The notes under the pieces are model-generated. The model made no database searches and was not told the DNA's origin. It saw only the letters and a list, made by a program, of their open reading frames with translations. DNA of 64,000 bases from Elusimicrobiota bacterium. Lineage in GTDB: Bacteria > Elusimicrobiota > Elusimicrobia > FEN-1173. The position numbers and the translations under genes were made by a program. Positions 8,576 to 15,777 of the stretch are shown here, piece by piece. The stretch is from the NCBI GenBank assembly GCA_016714745.1, contig JADKCG010000013.1, positions 52,818-116,817 of the forward strand, read 5' to 3'. The number at the start of each line of letters is the position of its first letter. Position 1 is the stretch's first letter.

Positions 8576-9970
8576 ATGACGGACCCTGCGCCGCTTCTCT
8601 TTTTTTCACCGGGACATCGATCGATGAGAAGGCAAGTCCTCATGCTCTTGATTGGGCCGGTGGGGTTTCCCCTTTTTTCTCTGTTAACGTTGTGGGCGAT
8701 GGTTCGAGCGCCTTATCCCGCCGCCGACCTCTTTCCCGCCTTCATCGCCCTGGAACTTTTCTTATACATCGGGGCGGGGTTGAGTTGGGCGTTCGCGGCC
8801 GCGCTCTTGGCGTCGGCGGTGGCGCTCAGCGGGTTTTTCTTTTCCAATGCGCCGTGGGCCCGAGGTCTTTACGCTCTCCACGGAGGGTTGATCTGGGGGG
8901 TGTTTTGGGTGATCAGTCATTTTAATGGCCGCCGGGATAGGGCGAACAACCGTTTTCAAGAAGAATGGGACGGTCTCGAACTGGACCTGTCACGCCTTCA
9001 ATCCGACGTGGAAAATGCGCGCACGGTCATTGATGACAGCCAGGCACGCATTCACGCCTTCGACCGGCTCCAGCTGTTCACGGATGATTTGGTCGGTCCT
9101 TATCACCGGGACGAGCTTCTCCAACGCGCCCAGGCGGGGTTGGGGACCATGTTTCCTAAAGCCAAAGTCTCACTCCATCTTTTTCCAAAACCCGACGTTC
9201 CGGATCCCTCTGACGAGTGGGGCATGAAAGTCCTTCAATGGGGACAACCCCGATTGTTGCCTTCCCGCGTATCCACCGCCCCGACCTGGGAACCCGGCCT
9301 CTTCATCTGTTTGCCTGTGAAAGGACGGGACAGCTTTTTGGGATGGATTTCCCTTGAAGCCAAGCAACCCGAATCTCCGTTCCATATCCATGATCTGCGA
9401 CTGGCCAGCATCGGTTCCGACCTGATCTCTCTCGCGTTGGGGAACACGGAACGTTTCAGCCAAACAGAGGCTCTGGCCATTTCGGATGAATTGACGGGCA
9501 TCTACACGCGGGGGTACTTCAACGAGCGGTTAGTAGAAGAATTTCGCAAGGCGCGTCACAACGGTCGGCCCTTTTCCTTGGTGATCTTGGACATCGATCA
9601 TTTTAAAAAAGTGAATGACGTCCATGGTCATCATATGGGCGATGAAGTGTTGCGTTGGCTGGCCCGCCTCGTGATGGCTCAAGCGCGGGAAACCGATTTT
9701 GTCGCGCGCTACGGCGGGGAAGAATTCGTGGTGATTATGCCGTCGACGCGGGGGACGGACGCATTTCGGTTTACCCAACGCCTCGTGAAAATCGTGGCGG
9801 CCACGCCGTTTCGTTGGGGACAAAAAAGCATCAAGGTGACCCTCTCCGCCGGGGTGGCGGCGCTCACCGCCGATGTCACAAACGAAGAAGAAATGATCCG
9901 CCGGTCCGACGAAGCTCTCTTCGCCGCCAAAAAAGGAGGGCGGAACCGTGTCCGGTCCTATTCCGATTAA
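8576..9970 (+). CDS. Membrane-anchored diguanylate cyclase (GGEEF)
   Basis: Predicted to make c-di-GMP from two GTP. Start at 8576 follows AGGGGGAG. Residues 20-125 hold several membrane helices, followed by a coiled coil (about 140-190), a GAF-like sensory region and a C-terminal GGDEF domain. The active-site motif is GGEEF in VARYGGEEFVVIM, and an inhibitory-site RxxD (RETD) sits five residues upstream, so product feedback is expected. Its end overlaps the next cyclase gene by 23 bases in another frame, suggesting one transcript. The leader upstream may regulate it. Confidence 0.93.
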   Translation: MTDPAPLLFFSPGHRSMRRQVLMLLIGPVGFPLFSLLTLWAMVRAPYPAADLFPAFIALELFLYIGAGLSWAFAAALLASAVALSGFFFSNAPWARGLYALHGGLIWGVFWVISHFNGRRDRANNRFQEEWDGLELDLSRLQSDVENARTVIDDSQARIHAFDRLQLFTDDLVGPYHRDELLQRAQAGLGTMFPKAKVSLHLFPKPDVPDPSDEWGMKVLQWGQPRLLPSRVSTAPTWEPGLFICLPVKGRDSFLGWISLEAKQPESPFHIHDLRLASIGSDLISLALGNTERFSQTEALAISDELTGIYTRGYFNERLVEEFRKARHNGRPFSLVILDIDHFKKVNDVHGHHMGDEVLRWLARLVMAQARETDFVARYGGEEFVVIMPSTRGTDAFRFTQRLVKIVAATPFRWGQKSIKVTLSAGVAALTADVTNEEEMIRRSDEALFAAKKGGRNRVRSYSD

Positions 9971-11297
9971 CGTCAGCGTTGTCCACGCCCTTTTGTTCTG
10001 GTGCGTGGTGCCCGTGTTGTGGGGGTGCCTCTTCTTCAACAAAGCGTGGTGTTCCTTCTTGGCGGGGGCGGCCGCGGTCGCGGCCGTGGCGCACGTTGTG
10101 GTCGGACACACGGGGGCCGGGGACCTCGTTTTTCATTTGGGAACGTTCGCTTTGGCCCTGTTGGTTCCGCTTTTGTTTCTCCGGTCTCAACGCATTCTCG
10201 CGCGAGAATTCAGCCGACGCCACTGCGGCTTGCAGGAACAAAAGATGAAAGTTCTTGAAACTCACGCGGCCGTTCTGCGTGAGAAGGGGGAACGGCTCGA
10301 TCAACTGGAGCGGCTTCAGAATCGGTTCGCTTTGGTTCAGGTCATGGCCACCAAACTTGAAGCGAGCGAAATTCTTCAGACGTTGGGCCACATGTGGAAA
10401 AAGCGGACAGGGGTCAAAGGATGCCTGATCCTTCGACGGCAATCCAACGGCAGTTGGGGCACGGCTTTTTCCGATGGGCATTTTAACGTTCAGGATTGGG
10501 TGCGGGTGCTCGCCTCTCACCCCTCCTTGGCGCGGTCGCGCAATATCCGGCGGACGTCGGCCCCCGGCAAACAGCTGACGCTTCCGGGACAGCCGTTTGG
10601 GTCCACCTGCATCCTCGTTCCCTTCACGTGGGACAAGGATATTTTAGCGATCGGGATTTTGGAGGTGGACCCGGCGCGTTTGGACGAAAGCACCGACGGG
10701 TTTAATATCGAGCGGAAACTCGTTTCCATTGGGTTGCGCCGCGCCGACCTCTACGACTTGATGACGGAACGGAGCCGGTTCGATGCGTTGACCGGGGCGT
10801 TTCTGAGGCGGAGTTTCATGGAACGTTTAGAGGACGGGTTAAGGAAATCCCATCGCTACAACACGCCGCTCTATTTTGCTTTGATGGACATCGACAACTT
10901 TAAGTCGTTGAACGACCGATGGGGGCACCTGGCCGGTGACAAAGTGTTGATCGCCCTGGCGGCCGCGGTTCGGAAATTGTCCCACCCGGGAATCACGTTG
11001 GGTCGCTTTGGAGGTGACGAGTTTGCTTTAATATTCGAAATGGAAACCGTCCAAGACGTGGTGGCCTGGTTTGAACGACTACGTCAATTCCTTGGAGAAA
11101 ATTCTGCCCGGGACCGCGACACGGTTCTTCGTTTTACGGTCAGCGCGGGGGTTAGCGCCTATTTGCCGGAGCGGCCTCCGGTTTCCGAATTGATGGCCCA
11201 AGCGGACCGCGCGCTGTATCAATCGAAACGGGCCGGGCGGGACCGCCTCCTGCTGTGGCAGGGGCCTGGGCCTGCGGCCGCTCTCGGGAAAAAATAG
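9948..11297 (+). CDS. Membrane-anchored diguanylate cyclase (GGDEF), no I-site
   Basis: Second GGDEF protein, GTG start inside the end of the previous gene. N-terminal membrane helices (residues 8-75), a coiled coil (85-125), a GAF-like region (130-275) and a GGDEF domain with LGRFGGDEFALIF. Unlike its neighbour it lacks an RxxD inhibitory site five residues before the motif (the sequence there is HPGITLGRF), so it may be free of product inhibition. The similar domain order suggests the pair arose by duplication. The signal sensed is unknown. Confidence 0.92.
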   Translation: MSGPIPINVSVVHALLFWCVVPVLWGCLFFNKAWCSFLAGAAAVAAVAHVVVGHTGAGDLVFHLGTFALALLVPLLFLRSQRILAREFSRRHCGLQEQKMKVLETHAAVLREKGERLDQLERLQNRFALVQVMATKLEASEILQTLGHMWKKRTGVKGCLILRRQSNGSWGTAFSDGHFNVQDWVRVLASHPSLARSRNIRRTSAPGKQLTLPGQPFGSTCILVPFTWDKDILAIGILEVDPARLDESTDGFNIERKLVSIGLRRADLYDLMTERSRFDALTGAFLRRSFMERLEDGLRKSHRYNTPLYFALMDIDNFKSLNDRWGHLAGDKVLIALAAAVRKLSHPGITLGRFGGDEFALIFEMETVQDVVAWFERLRQFLGENSARDRDTVLRFTVSAGVSAYLPERPPVSELMAQADRALYQSKRAGRDRLLLWQGPGPAAALGKK

Positions 11298-11300
11298 CCG

Positions 11301-12411
11301 ATGGCCCGGCTTTTCCCTTCAAAACGTATCGAAATATTATGGGTTGATCCCGGGCGTTCACAACGTTTCTTTCGACGTAGAGGACCGTGAACTCTTTGTG
11401 TTGGTGGGCCCCTCGGGGTGCGGCAAAACCACCCTTCTCCGCTTAATCGCGGGTCTCGACGACGTTTCGGATGGGAAAATTATGATCGACAAAAAGGTCG
11501 TGAACAACGATCCGCCTAAATCGCGAAACATCTCGATGGTGTTTCAAAACTACGCGCTCTATCCCCACATGACCGTGATGGACAATATGTCGTTCGGTTT
11601 GCGGATCCGCGGTTACTCAGATGATGAAATCCAATCGCGCGTGTTGCAAGCGGCGGACATGCTAGACCTGGTGTCCCTGTTGCACCGCAAACCCCAAGAA
11701 ATCTCCGGAGGTCAACGACAACGCGTGGCCGTGGGCCGGGCCATTGTGCGCAAACCTAAGGTGTTCCTCTTTGACGAGCCATTTTCAAATCTCGACGCCA
11801 AGTTGCGGGGAGAAACCCGGGGAGAATTGATTCGGCTTCACCAACGCCTCCAAACCACCATGATCTATGTCACCCACGACCAAGTGGAAGCCATGACTTT
11901 GGGCGACCGGATCGCGGTCTTAAAAGACGGCGCGGTACAACAGATTGGTAAACCCATTGACCTCTACCGTCGGCCGAAGAATCGGTTTGTGGCGGAGTTT
12001 ATCGGCAGCCCGCCGATGAATTTCTTCCATGTGACCGTTTTGGACCGGGGGGACAGCCTGTGGTTGGATCAGGGGCATTTTCAATTAAAACTTCCGCTTC
12101 GCTATCAACGGTCGGAGTTCTTGAAAGACGGGGCGGAGGCTCTCCTCGGCGTTCGCCCGGAAGACATTCACGACCGCCTTTTCCAGACCGGCGCCGTGAC
12201 GGAAGGCAACAACGTCATCGCGATGGTCCAACTGATTGAACCTGTGGGAGCCGAGACCCATGTCCACCTGGAAGCGGGGGGAACGCGTTTCATCGCGCGC
12301 GTTCATCCCGACAACCCTCTGGAAATGAATCAACCCATGGAGTTGGTGTTTGACCTAGAAAAGGTCAACCTCTTTTCAAAAGACGGAAAAGAACGCCTAT
12401 CATTAGAGTAG
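11301..12411 (+). CDS. MalK/UgpC-type ABC transporter ATPase, frameshift near the start
   Basis: Nucleotide-binding subunit of a carbohydrate-type importer: Walker A VGPSGCGKTT, Q-loop VFQNYALYPHM, signature ISGGQRQRVAVGRA, Walker B VFLFDEP, H-loop VTHDQVEAM and a C-terminal TOBE-like region, all intact. The conserved N-terminus (GFSLQNVSKYYGLIPGVHNV) is present, but the only upstream ATG (11301) is out of frame by one base; removing one C from the CCC at 11305-11307 restores it. Without that, translation would have to start at TTG 11344. No permease or binding protein lies nearby, so the partner is unknown; such orphan ATPases can serve several importers. Confidence 0.88.
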
Positions 12412-12421
12412 AAAAACCCAA

Positions 12422-12469
12422 GGAGGATGCCGTGAGGTATCCTAAATCCTAAGATAAGGAGCATCCTCC
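12422..12469 (+). terminator. Hairpin downstream of the ABC ATPase gene
   Basis: Nine-base inverted repeat GGAGGATGC (12422-12430) and GCATCCTCC (12461-12469) with 30 bases between, ten bases after the stop. No T-run follows, so it could be a processing or mobile-element structure rather than an intrinsic terminator. Confidence 0.4.
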
Positions 12470-12788
12470 GTCTGAGTGTCTTCACCAATTCGGTGAATTC
12501 GAGAATTTGTAGCACGGGCATCCGACCGCGCTAGCGGAAGTGCCGTGTGGGAACGGCCTGCCCGTGTAGAATCACATGGCCTGGAAGCCCATGCGACATC
12601 CTTATCAGACCTTCTGGGACGATAGAAAGGGAGTTGAAATGAGTGACTTCTGGGTGTATCATAGCTGAGCCTCAAGGAACCGGTGGCAGTTAAGTAGAAA
12701 CTGGTTCACGTTTATTTTTCCGTGAAGAAATACTGTGATCTGTCCAGAAAATATATTTCCATGCAGAGTGGAGTCAATCTAATAAGAG
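12470..12788. other. Hairpin-rich gene-free stretch at the entry of the cassette array
   Basis: Contains TTCACC/GGTGAA (12481-12496), CACGGGC/GCCCGTG (12513-12519 and 12560-12566, enclosing smaller hairpins) and TTCACG/CGTGAA (12705-12726). A 30-codon open frame at 12576-12668 has no clear ribosome-binding site. It sits where an attI site or integrase remnant would be expected, but no integrase coding sequence is seen. Confidence 0.4.
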
Positions 12789-12810
12789 GTTGGGCACAAA
12801 AGGAATACAA

Positions 12811-13302
12811 ATGAAAAAATGTAGTCCTGTTTTCCTGTTAATGTTTCTATTGGGTTGTGCCAACATGAGGCCAGCTGCCCCTATCGGGGAAAAAAGTCAA
12901 AACTGGATCTTCTGGGAAGATAGTGTTCTTTACCATTTTTCCATTAGTTTCCCTGAAAATTGGGACCAATCAATTCACGGGGTCAATCTCGTTCTTGTCC
13001 CCCCTGACGGCAAAGAAAGTGTCTCCGTTGCTGGCGATGCTGACATTGAAGCTCTTGAGGGTGGTACTACTAACTGTAAAAACATAACCCTTGCTGATAA
13101 TCAAGCATTCGATTGCCCTACAGGCTCATTCATTGGCAAACGGGCCATTTATTTTCCAACAAAAAAAATAATAATTTATGACAATGTCGAGGACGCCATT
13201 TCAAATAAAATTATTTCCACCTTTCGCTTTATTAACAACAAACCCATTGCCCAACAAGGCGCTCAACCCGACGCGGGCACGGGTCGCAAGTTGACGCCAT
13301 GA
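12811..13302 (+). CDS. Cassette-borne lipoprotein of unknown function
   Basis: Begins MKKCSPVFLLMFLLGCANMR: a lipoprotein signal with lipobox LLGC, so probably a membrane-anchored lipoprotein of 164 residues. ATG at 12811 follows AAAGGA. The mature part includes FHFSISFPENW-like text (YHFSISFPENWDQSI) and no family I recognise. The last 18 residues (AQQGAQPDAGTGR...) are encoded by the 5' arm of attC-1, as often seen in gene cassettes. AT-rich codon use differs from chromosomal neighbours, indicating transfer. Confidence 0.8.
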   Translation: MKKCSPVFLLMFLLGCANMRPAAPIGEKSQNWIFWEDSVLYHFSISFPENWDQSIHGVNLVLVPPDGKESVSVAGDADIEALEGGTTNCKNITLADNQAFDCPTGSFIGKRAIYFPTKKIIIYDNVEDAISNKIISTFRFINNKPIAQQGAQPDAGTGRKLTP

Positions 13303-13383
13303 TTCGTTTATTGATCCACTATCGCTATCGCTCCGGGGCCATGTTTTTTGTTGTGCCCGCGCGGGTTATCTAGAGCGTTGGGC
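13249..13383 (+). repeat. attC site 1 (135 bp)
   Basis: GCCCAAC at 13249 and GTTGGGC ending at 13383 are exact complements. Inside, AACCCGaCGCGGGCAC in the 5' arm pairs with GTGCCCGCGCGGGTT in the 3' arm, leaving one unpaired A in the 5' arm. This is the hallmark attC geometry. Confidence 0.88.
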
Positions 13384-13542
13384 CGGGTAAAATGAGATAT
13401 GAATTTGATCGTTCATCGAGCAGGGTTAAAGGTCCCGCTCCGCTATGATTGAAACGGCAATGGCAAAACCGGTCTGGGTGCGCGGCACAATAAATTCAGC
13501 CGCATCGCAGTATTCGTTGGGCAGAGTTCCGCTTCACAACTC
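13384..13542 (+). other. Short cassette-like segment without a clear gene
   Basis: No supported open frame. A further GTTGGGC box is at 13516-13522, which could mark the 3' end of a small degenerate cassette, but its 5' partner box is not recognisable. Confidence 0.4.
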
Positions 13543-13626
13543 GCCCAACCACTCGCTCAACCGGACGTTACCTTGCCGGCCTACGGCCGTCAAACCAGGC
13601 AACGCCGGTTAGCTTTTTCGTTGGAC
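13543..13626 (+). repeat. attC site 2 (84 bp)
   Basis: GCCCAAC (13543-13549) and GTTGGAC (13620-13626). Inner arms GCTcAACCGGaCGTT and the complement of AACGCCGGTTAGC pair with one unpaired A. The central loop holds GCCGGCCtacGGCCG. Nearly the same sequence as attC-4. Confidence 0.9.
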
Positions 13627-13638
13627 ACAATAAAACCC

Positions 13639-13667
13639 TTGACAAACAGTACGTAATAACGTACGCT
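13639..13667 (+). promoter_or_regulatory. Promoter and operator of the YefM/YoeB-type pair
   Basis: TTGACA (13639-13644), 17-base spacer, TACGCT (13662-13667). A perfect inverted repeat GTACGT-aata-ACGTAC (13649-13664) spans the spacer and the -10, a fitting place for autorepression by the antitoxin-toxin complex. It starts 13 bases after attC-2, so the cassette carries its own promoter. Confidence 0.7.
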
Positions 13668-13683
13668 TATGCGGGAGGAAAAA

Positions 13684-13926
13684 ATGACTACGCTGACTGC
13701 AAGTGTCGCTCGAGCTTCACTTTATAAACTCCTCGACATTACCTATTCTTCTCATGAACCCGTCCAGATCATGGGAAAGCGCCACAATGCCATCCTGGTG
13801 TCTGAAGAGGACTGGCGATCCATTCAGGATACCCTCTACCTAGTTTCAATCCCTGGAATGCGACGATCGATTCGGACTGGGCTCAAAACCCCCGTTGCCA
13901 AGCTTTCCAAAAAACTGAATTGGTGA
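13684..13926 (+). CDS. yefM: YefM/Phd family antitoxin
   Basis: An 80-residue antitoxin and autorepressor. The N-terminus TTLTASVARASLYKLLD and the core EPVQIMGKRHNAILVSEEDW followed by ETLYL-like text (DTLYLVSIPGM) are the Phd/YefM hallmark. Start at 13684 is chosen over 13669 because GGGAGGA sits before it. It overlaps the toxin gene by four bases (GTGA). It lies inside an integron cassette bounded by attC-2 and attC-3, with its own promoter and palindromic operator. Confidence 0.9.
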   Translation: MTTLTASVARASLYKLLDITYSSHEPVQIMGKRHNAILVSEEDWRSIQDTLYLVSIPGMRRSIRTGLKTPVAKLSKKLNW

Positions 13927-14186
13927 ACTGGCAACTTCTGTATACGATGCAGGCCCAAAAAGATGCCAAGAAATTGGCCTCAACGGGTCTTAGATCTAAA
14001 GCCGAAATACTCCTAAAAATACTTGAAAGCAACCCCTTCCAAAATCCTCCTCCTTTTGAAAAATTGGTGGGCGATTTGGCCGGGGCTTATTCGCGAAGAA
14101 TCAACATCCAACATCGATTGGTCTACCAGGTTCTCTCCGATATTAAAGCTGTTAAGGTCATCCGGCTTTGGAGCCATTACGAGTAA
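13923..14186 (+). CDS. yoeB: YoeB/Txe family (RelE superfamily) toxin
   Basis: An 87-residue predicted ribosome-dependent mRNA interferase. It contains NPFQNPPPFEKLVGDLAGAY, RRINIQHRLVYQV and the C-terminal VKVIRLWSHYE, the YoeB-type pattern with the catalytic Glu, Arg and His-Tyr region preserved. The GTG at 13923 overlaps the antitoxin stop. attC-3 begins two bases after its stop. Pairing YefM with YoeB is known from other bacteria and frequent in chromosomal cassette arrays, where it stabilises the array. Confidence 0.9.
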   Translation: MNWQLLYTMQAQKDAKKLASTGLRSKAEILLKILESNPFQNPPPFEKLVGDLAGAYSRRINIQHRLVYQVLSDIKAVKVIRLWSHYE

Positions 14187-14188
14187 TT

Positions 14189-14248
14189 GCCCAACAAAGC
14201 GGTCCAGCGGAGGCGCCACAGGCGCCCCTCTGACCTAGTTCGTTGGCC
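14189..14248 (+). repeat. attC site 3 (60 bp)
   Basis: GCCCAAC (14189-14195) and GTTGGCC (14242-14248). Inner arms GGTCcAG...GGCGCC and GGCGCC...CTGACC pair, with an unpaired C in the 5' arm. The short form resembles the classical 59-base element of mobile integrons. Confidence 0.92.
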
Positions 14249-14251
14249 GAA

Positions 14252-14286
14252 TTTACAAACCATACACTAATATGTATAGTTGTATG
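14252..14286 (+). promoter_or_regulatory. Promoter and operator of the BrnT/BrnA pair
   Basis: TTTACA (14252-14257), 17-base spacer, TATAGT (14275-14280). An inverted repeat CCATACA...TGTATGG (14260-14286) spans it, a plausible site for autoregulation by the BrnA DNA-binding antitoxin. Confidence 0.65.
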
Positions 14287-14314
14287 GTAGTCAGTTTGTT
14301 CCTTTGGAGTTGAT

Positions 14315-14599
14315 ATGCTCCACTTTGAATGGGACGAATCAAAAAACATTGAAAACCTTAAAAAGCACGGCGTCTCGTTCGATCTCGCCCAGCACGCCTT
14401 TGCCGACCCTGAGCGTATTATCGCGCAAGATTTGGCTCATAGCAGTTCCGAGAAAAGGTTTTATTGCTTCGGCAAAGTTGAAACAGGCATTTTAACCGTT
14501 CGATTTACTTATCGAAAAGACAACGCTAGGATCATTGGTGCTGGATTTTGGAGAAAGGGGAGGAAAATATATGAAACAGAAAATAAAATACACAAATGA
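14315..14599 (+). CDS. brnT: BrnT family toxin
   Basis: A 94-residue RelE-like ribonuclease toxin. It has the FEWDESKNIENLKKHGVSFD start, the FADPERI segment, the SEKRFYCFGK region and the RIIGAGFWRKGRKIYE end typical of BrnT (where family members often read RIISAR). Start ATG 14315 follows GGAG. The toxin gene precedes the antitoxin gene, as usual for brnTA, and overlaps it by 29 bases. It is the second toxin-antitoxin cassette of the array. Confidence 0.88.
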   Translation: MLHFEWDESKNIENLKKHGVSFDLAQHAFADPERIIAQDLAHSSSEKRFYCFGKVETGILTVRFTYRKDNARIIGAGFWRKGRKIYETENKIHK

Positions 14600-14798
14600 A
14601 CCCATTGAGGCTCGTGTTATTCGAGACTTTCTTCCCCCTCCGGAGGAGCTGGTTTTCAAAGAGGACAACGTTAAGGTGACAATGTCCTTAAGTCGGTCCA
14701 GTGTGGAATTTTTTAAACATTCGGCTCGGCAACGCCATACCCATTACCAAAAAATGATTCGGAGTCTTCTGGATACGTATGCCGCAAGGTTCAAATAA
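14571..14798 (+). CDS. brnA: BrnA family antitoxin
   Basis: A 75-residue antitoxin with a ribbon-helix-helix-type C-terminus (VKVTMSLSRSSVEFFKHSAR...YQKMIRSLLDTYA). It binds BrnT and represses the operon in characterised relatives. Start at 14571 has GGGGAGG eight bases upstream and lies within the toxin gene. attC-4 begins seven bases after its stop. Confidence 0.85.
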   Translation: MKQKIKYTNEPIEARVIRDFLPPPEELVFKEDNVKVTMSLSRSSVEFFKHSARQRHTHYQKMIRSLLDTYAARFK

Positions 14799-14805
14799 AC
14801 GCCTG

Positions 14806-14890
14806 GCCCAACCAATCGCTCAACCGGACGTTACCATGCCGGCCTTCGGCCGTCAAATCGGGTAAACCCGGTTAGCTTTTTTCGTTGAGG
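14806..14890 (+). repeat. attC site 4 (85 bp)
   Basis: GCCCAAC (14806-14812) and GTTGAGG (14884-14890; last base off consensus). Inner arms GCTcAACCGGaCGTTACC and GGTAAACCCGGTTAGC pair with an unpaired base. It shares almost its whole sequence with attC-2. Confidence 0.88.
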
Positions 14891-15040
14891 CTGTAGAAAA
14901 ACCCCTGGGCTCGGAAAATGGGTAAAAACGAAAAAAAAACGGACCACATAGGTGATCCAGGATGAACGATTTGAAGCGTCGGAAGGTGTTTCGACCCTAA
15001 ATTCGGAATTTGAAAATACCGGTTGGGGGTTTTTCTACAG
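14891..15040. mobile_element. 150-bp inverted-repeat element abutting attC-4
   Basis: Bounded by perfect 15-base terminal inverted repeats CTGTAGAAAAACCCC (14891-14905) and GGGGTTTTTCTACAG (15026-15040). No coding capacity; MITE-like. It starts at the first base after the last attC box. A further CTGTAGAAAAAACC follows at 15052-15065, just after GTTAAGT (15045-15051). No clear target duplication. Confidence 0.7.
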
Positions 15041-15314
15041 ACTCGTTAAGTCTGTAGAAAAAACCTGACGATCATTTACCGCCTCATTCCCCAGCGCTGG
15101 TCCTGCCTAAAAAAAAGGCCTGCATTTTTGTTGTTGCCCCATTTATGGGTCTCTTTTGACTCGGTTTAAATGCAAATCGCCCGATAAATCGGGCAACGAC
15201 TCCTTATCTAAACCTCAGTGGGGCTAAGAATTTCGATGGCCGGGAAAAAGACATTACCTCGTTTTGTTTGTCGGGACGGTTTACGTTGCGCTCCTATTGG
15301 CGTATGATTCCCCC
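15041..15314. other. Gene-free stretch right of the cassette array
   Basis: Holds a third copy of the CTGTAGAAAAA end (15052), and a hairpin GCCCGAT/ATCGGGC (15179-15194) within an outer GTTGCCC/GGGCAAC inverted repeat. No gene is seen until the NYN protein. Confidence 0.5.
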
Positions 15315-15777
15315 ATGGCTCACTATTTCGTGGACGGGTATAATGTCATTTATCAGTCAGAGGCCCTCCTTTCGGGAACGCTCCGGGACCGGCGGGAAAA
15401 ACTGATTCGATTTATCGAAGACCGTCGTCCCCAGGGGAGCGACCCACGTTGTGACGGTGGTATTTGATGGTCGGTCCGACGTCTCTTCTCCTCGTTGGGA
15501 GGGGCCCACGCGGGTGATTTTTTCAAATGGCAAAGACGCCGACAAGGTGATTAAAGATTTGGTGGATGAGTTGTCCAACCCCAGAGAGGCTGTTGTGGTG
15601 ACGGACGATCGCGCGATTCAGCGGTGGGTGCGCGGGGTGGGAGCGCGGATTTTAGGGGCGAAAGAATTCCTTTCGTCGGGCGCGTCCTCCGCAAAACCTC
15701 GATCGGCGGTGCGGCTCGATCCCGCCGACGTGGAGGCGATTACCCGGGAGATGTGGGACCTGTGGAAGCAGAAATAG
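15315..15777 (+). CDS. NYN domain (YacP-like) RNA-binding nuclease, one frameshift
   Basis: Small PIN/NYN-type ribonuclease family. It starts MAHYFVDGYNVIYQSE with the FVDGYNV metal-site motif; the second frame continues with VVTVVFDGR, NGKDADKVIKDLVDE, VVVTDDRAIQRWV and GAKEFL, the usual YacP order. Removing one G from the GGGG at 15434-15437 merges the frames (PQGATHVV...). About 153 residues when joined. The end overlaps the GTG of sfsA. The role in rRNA or mRNA processing is inferred from YacP/Rae1 relatives. Confidence 0.85.

Larger units (their letters stand above)
12789..14890 (+). mobile_element. Integron-type gene cassette array without integrase (CALIN-like)
   Basis: A GTTGGGC box at 12789-12795 opens the array. 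Four attC sites follow (13249-13383, 13543-13626, 14189-14248, 14806-14890), each starting with an RYYYAAC box, ending with a GTTRRRY-like box and folding into an imperfect palindrome with an unpaired base in the 5' arm. Between them lie a lipoprotein gene and two toxin-antitoxin pairs, all on the same strand and AT-richer than the surrounding genome. No tyrosine recombinase of the IntI type lies in the window. Known integron biology makes this a cluster of attC sites lacking an integrase, or the distal part of a longer array. Confidence 0.88.

Noticed and set aside
12576..12668. 30-codon open frame (MAWKPMRHPY...) before the cassette array
   Set aside because: No ribosome-binding site, no known homologue and Trp/Tyr-rich composition without a pattern; length is compatible with chance.
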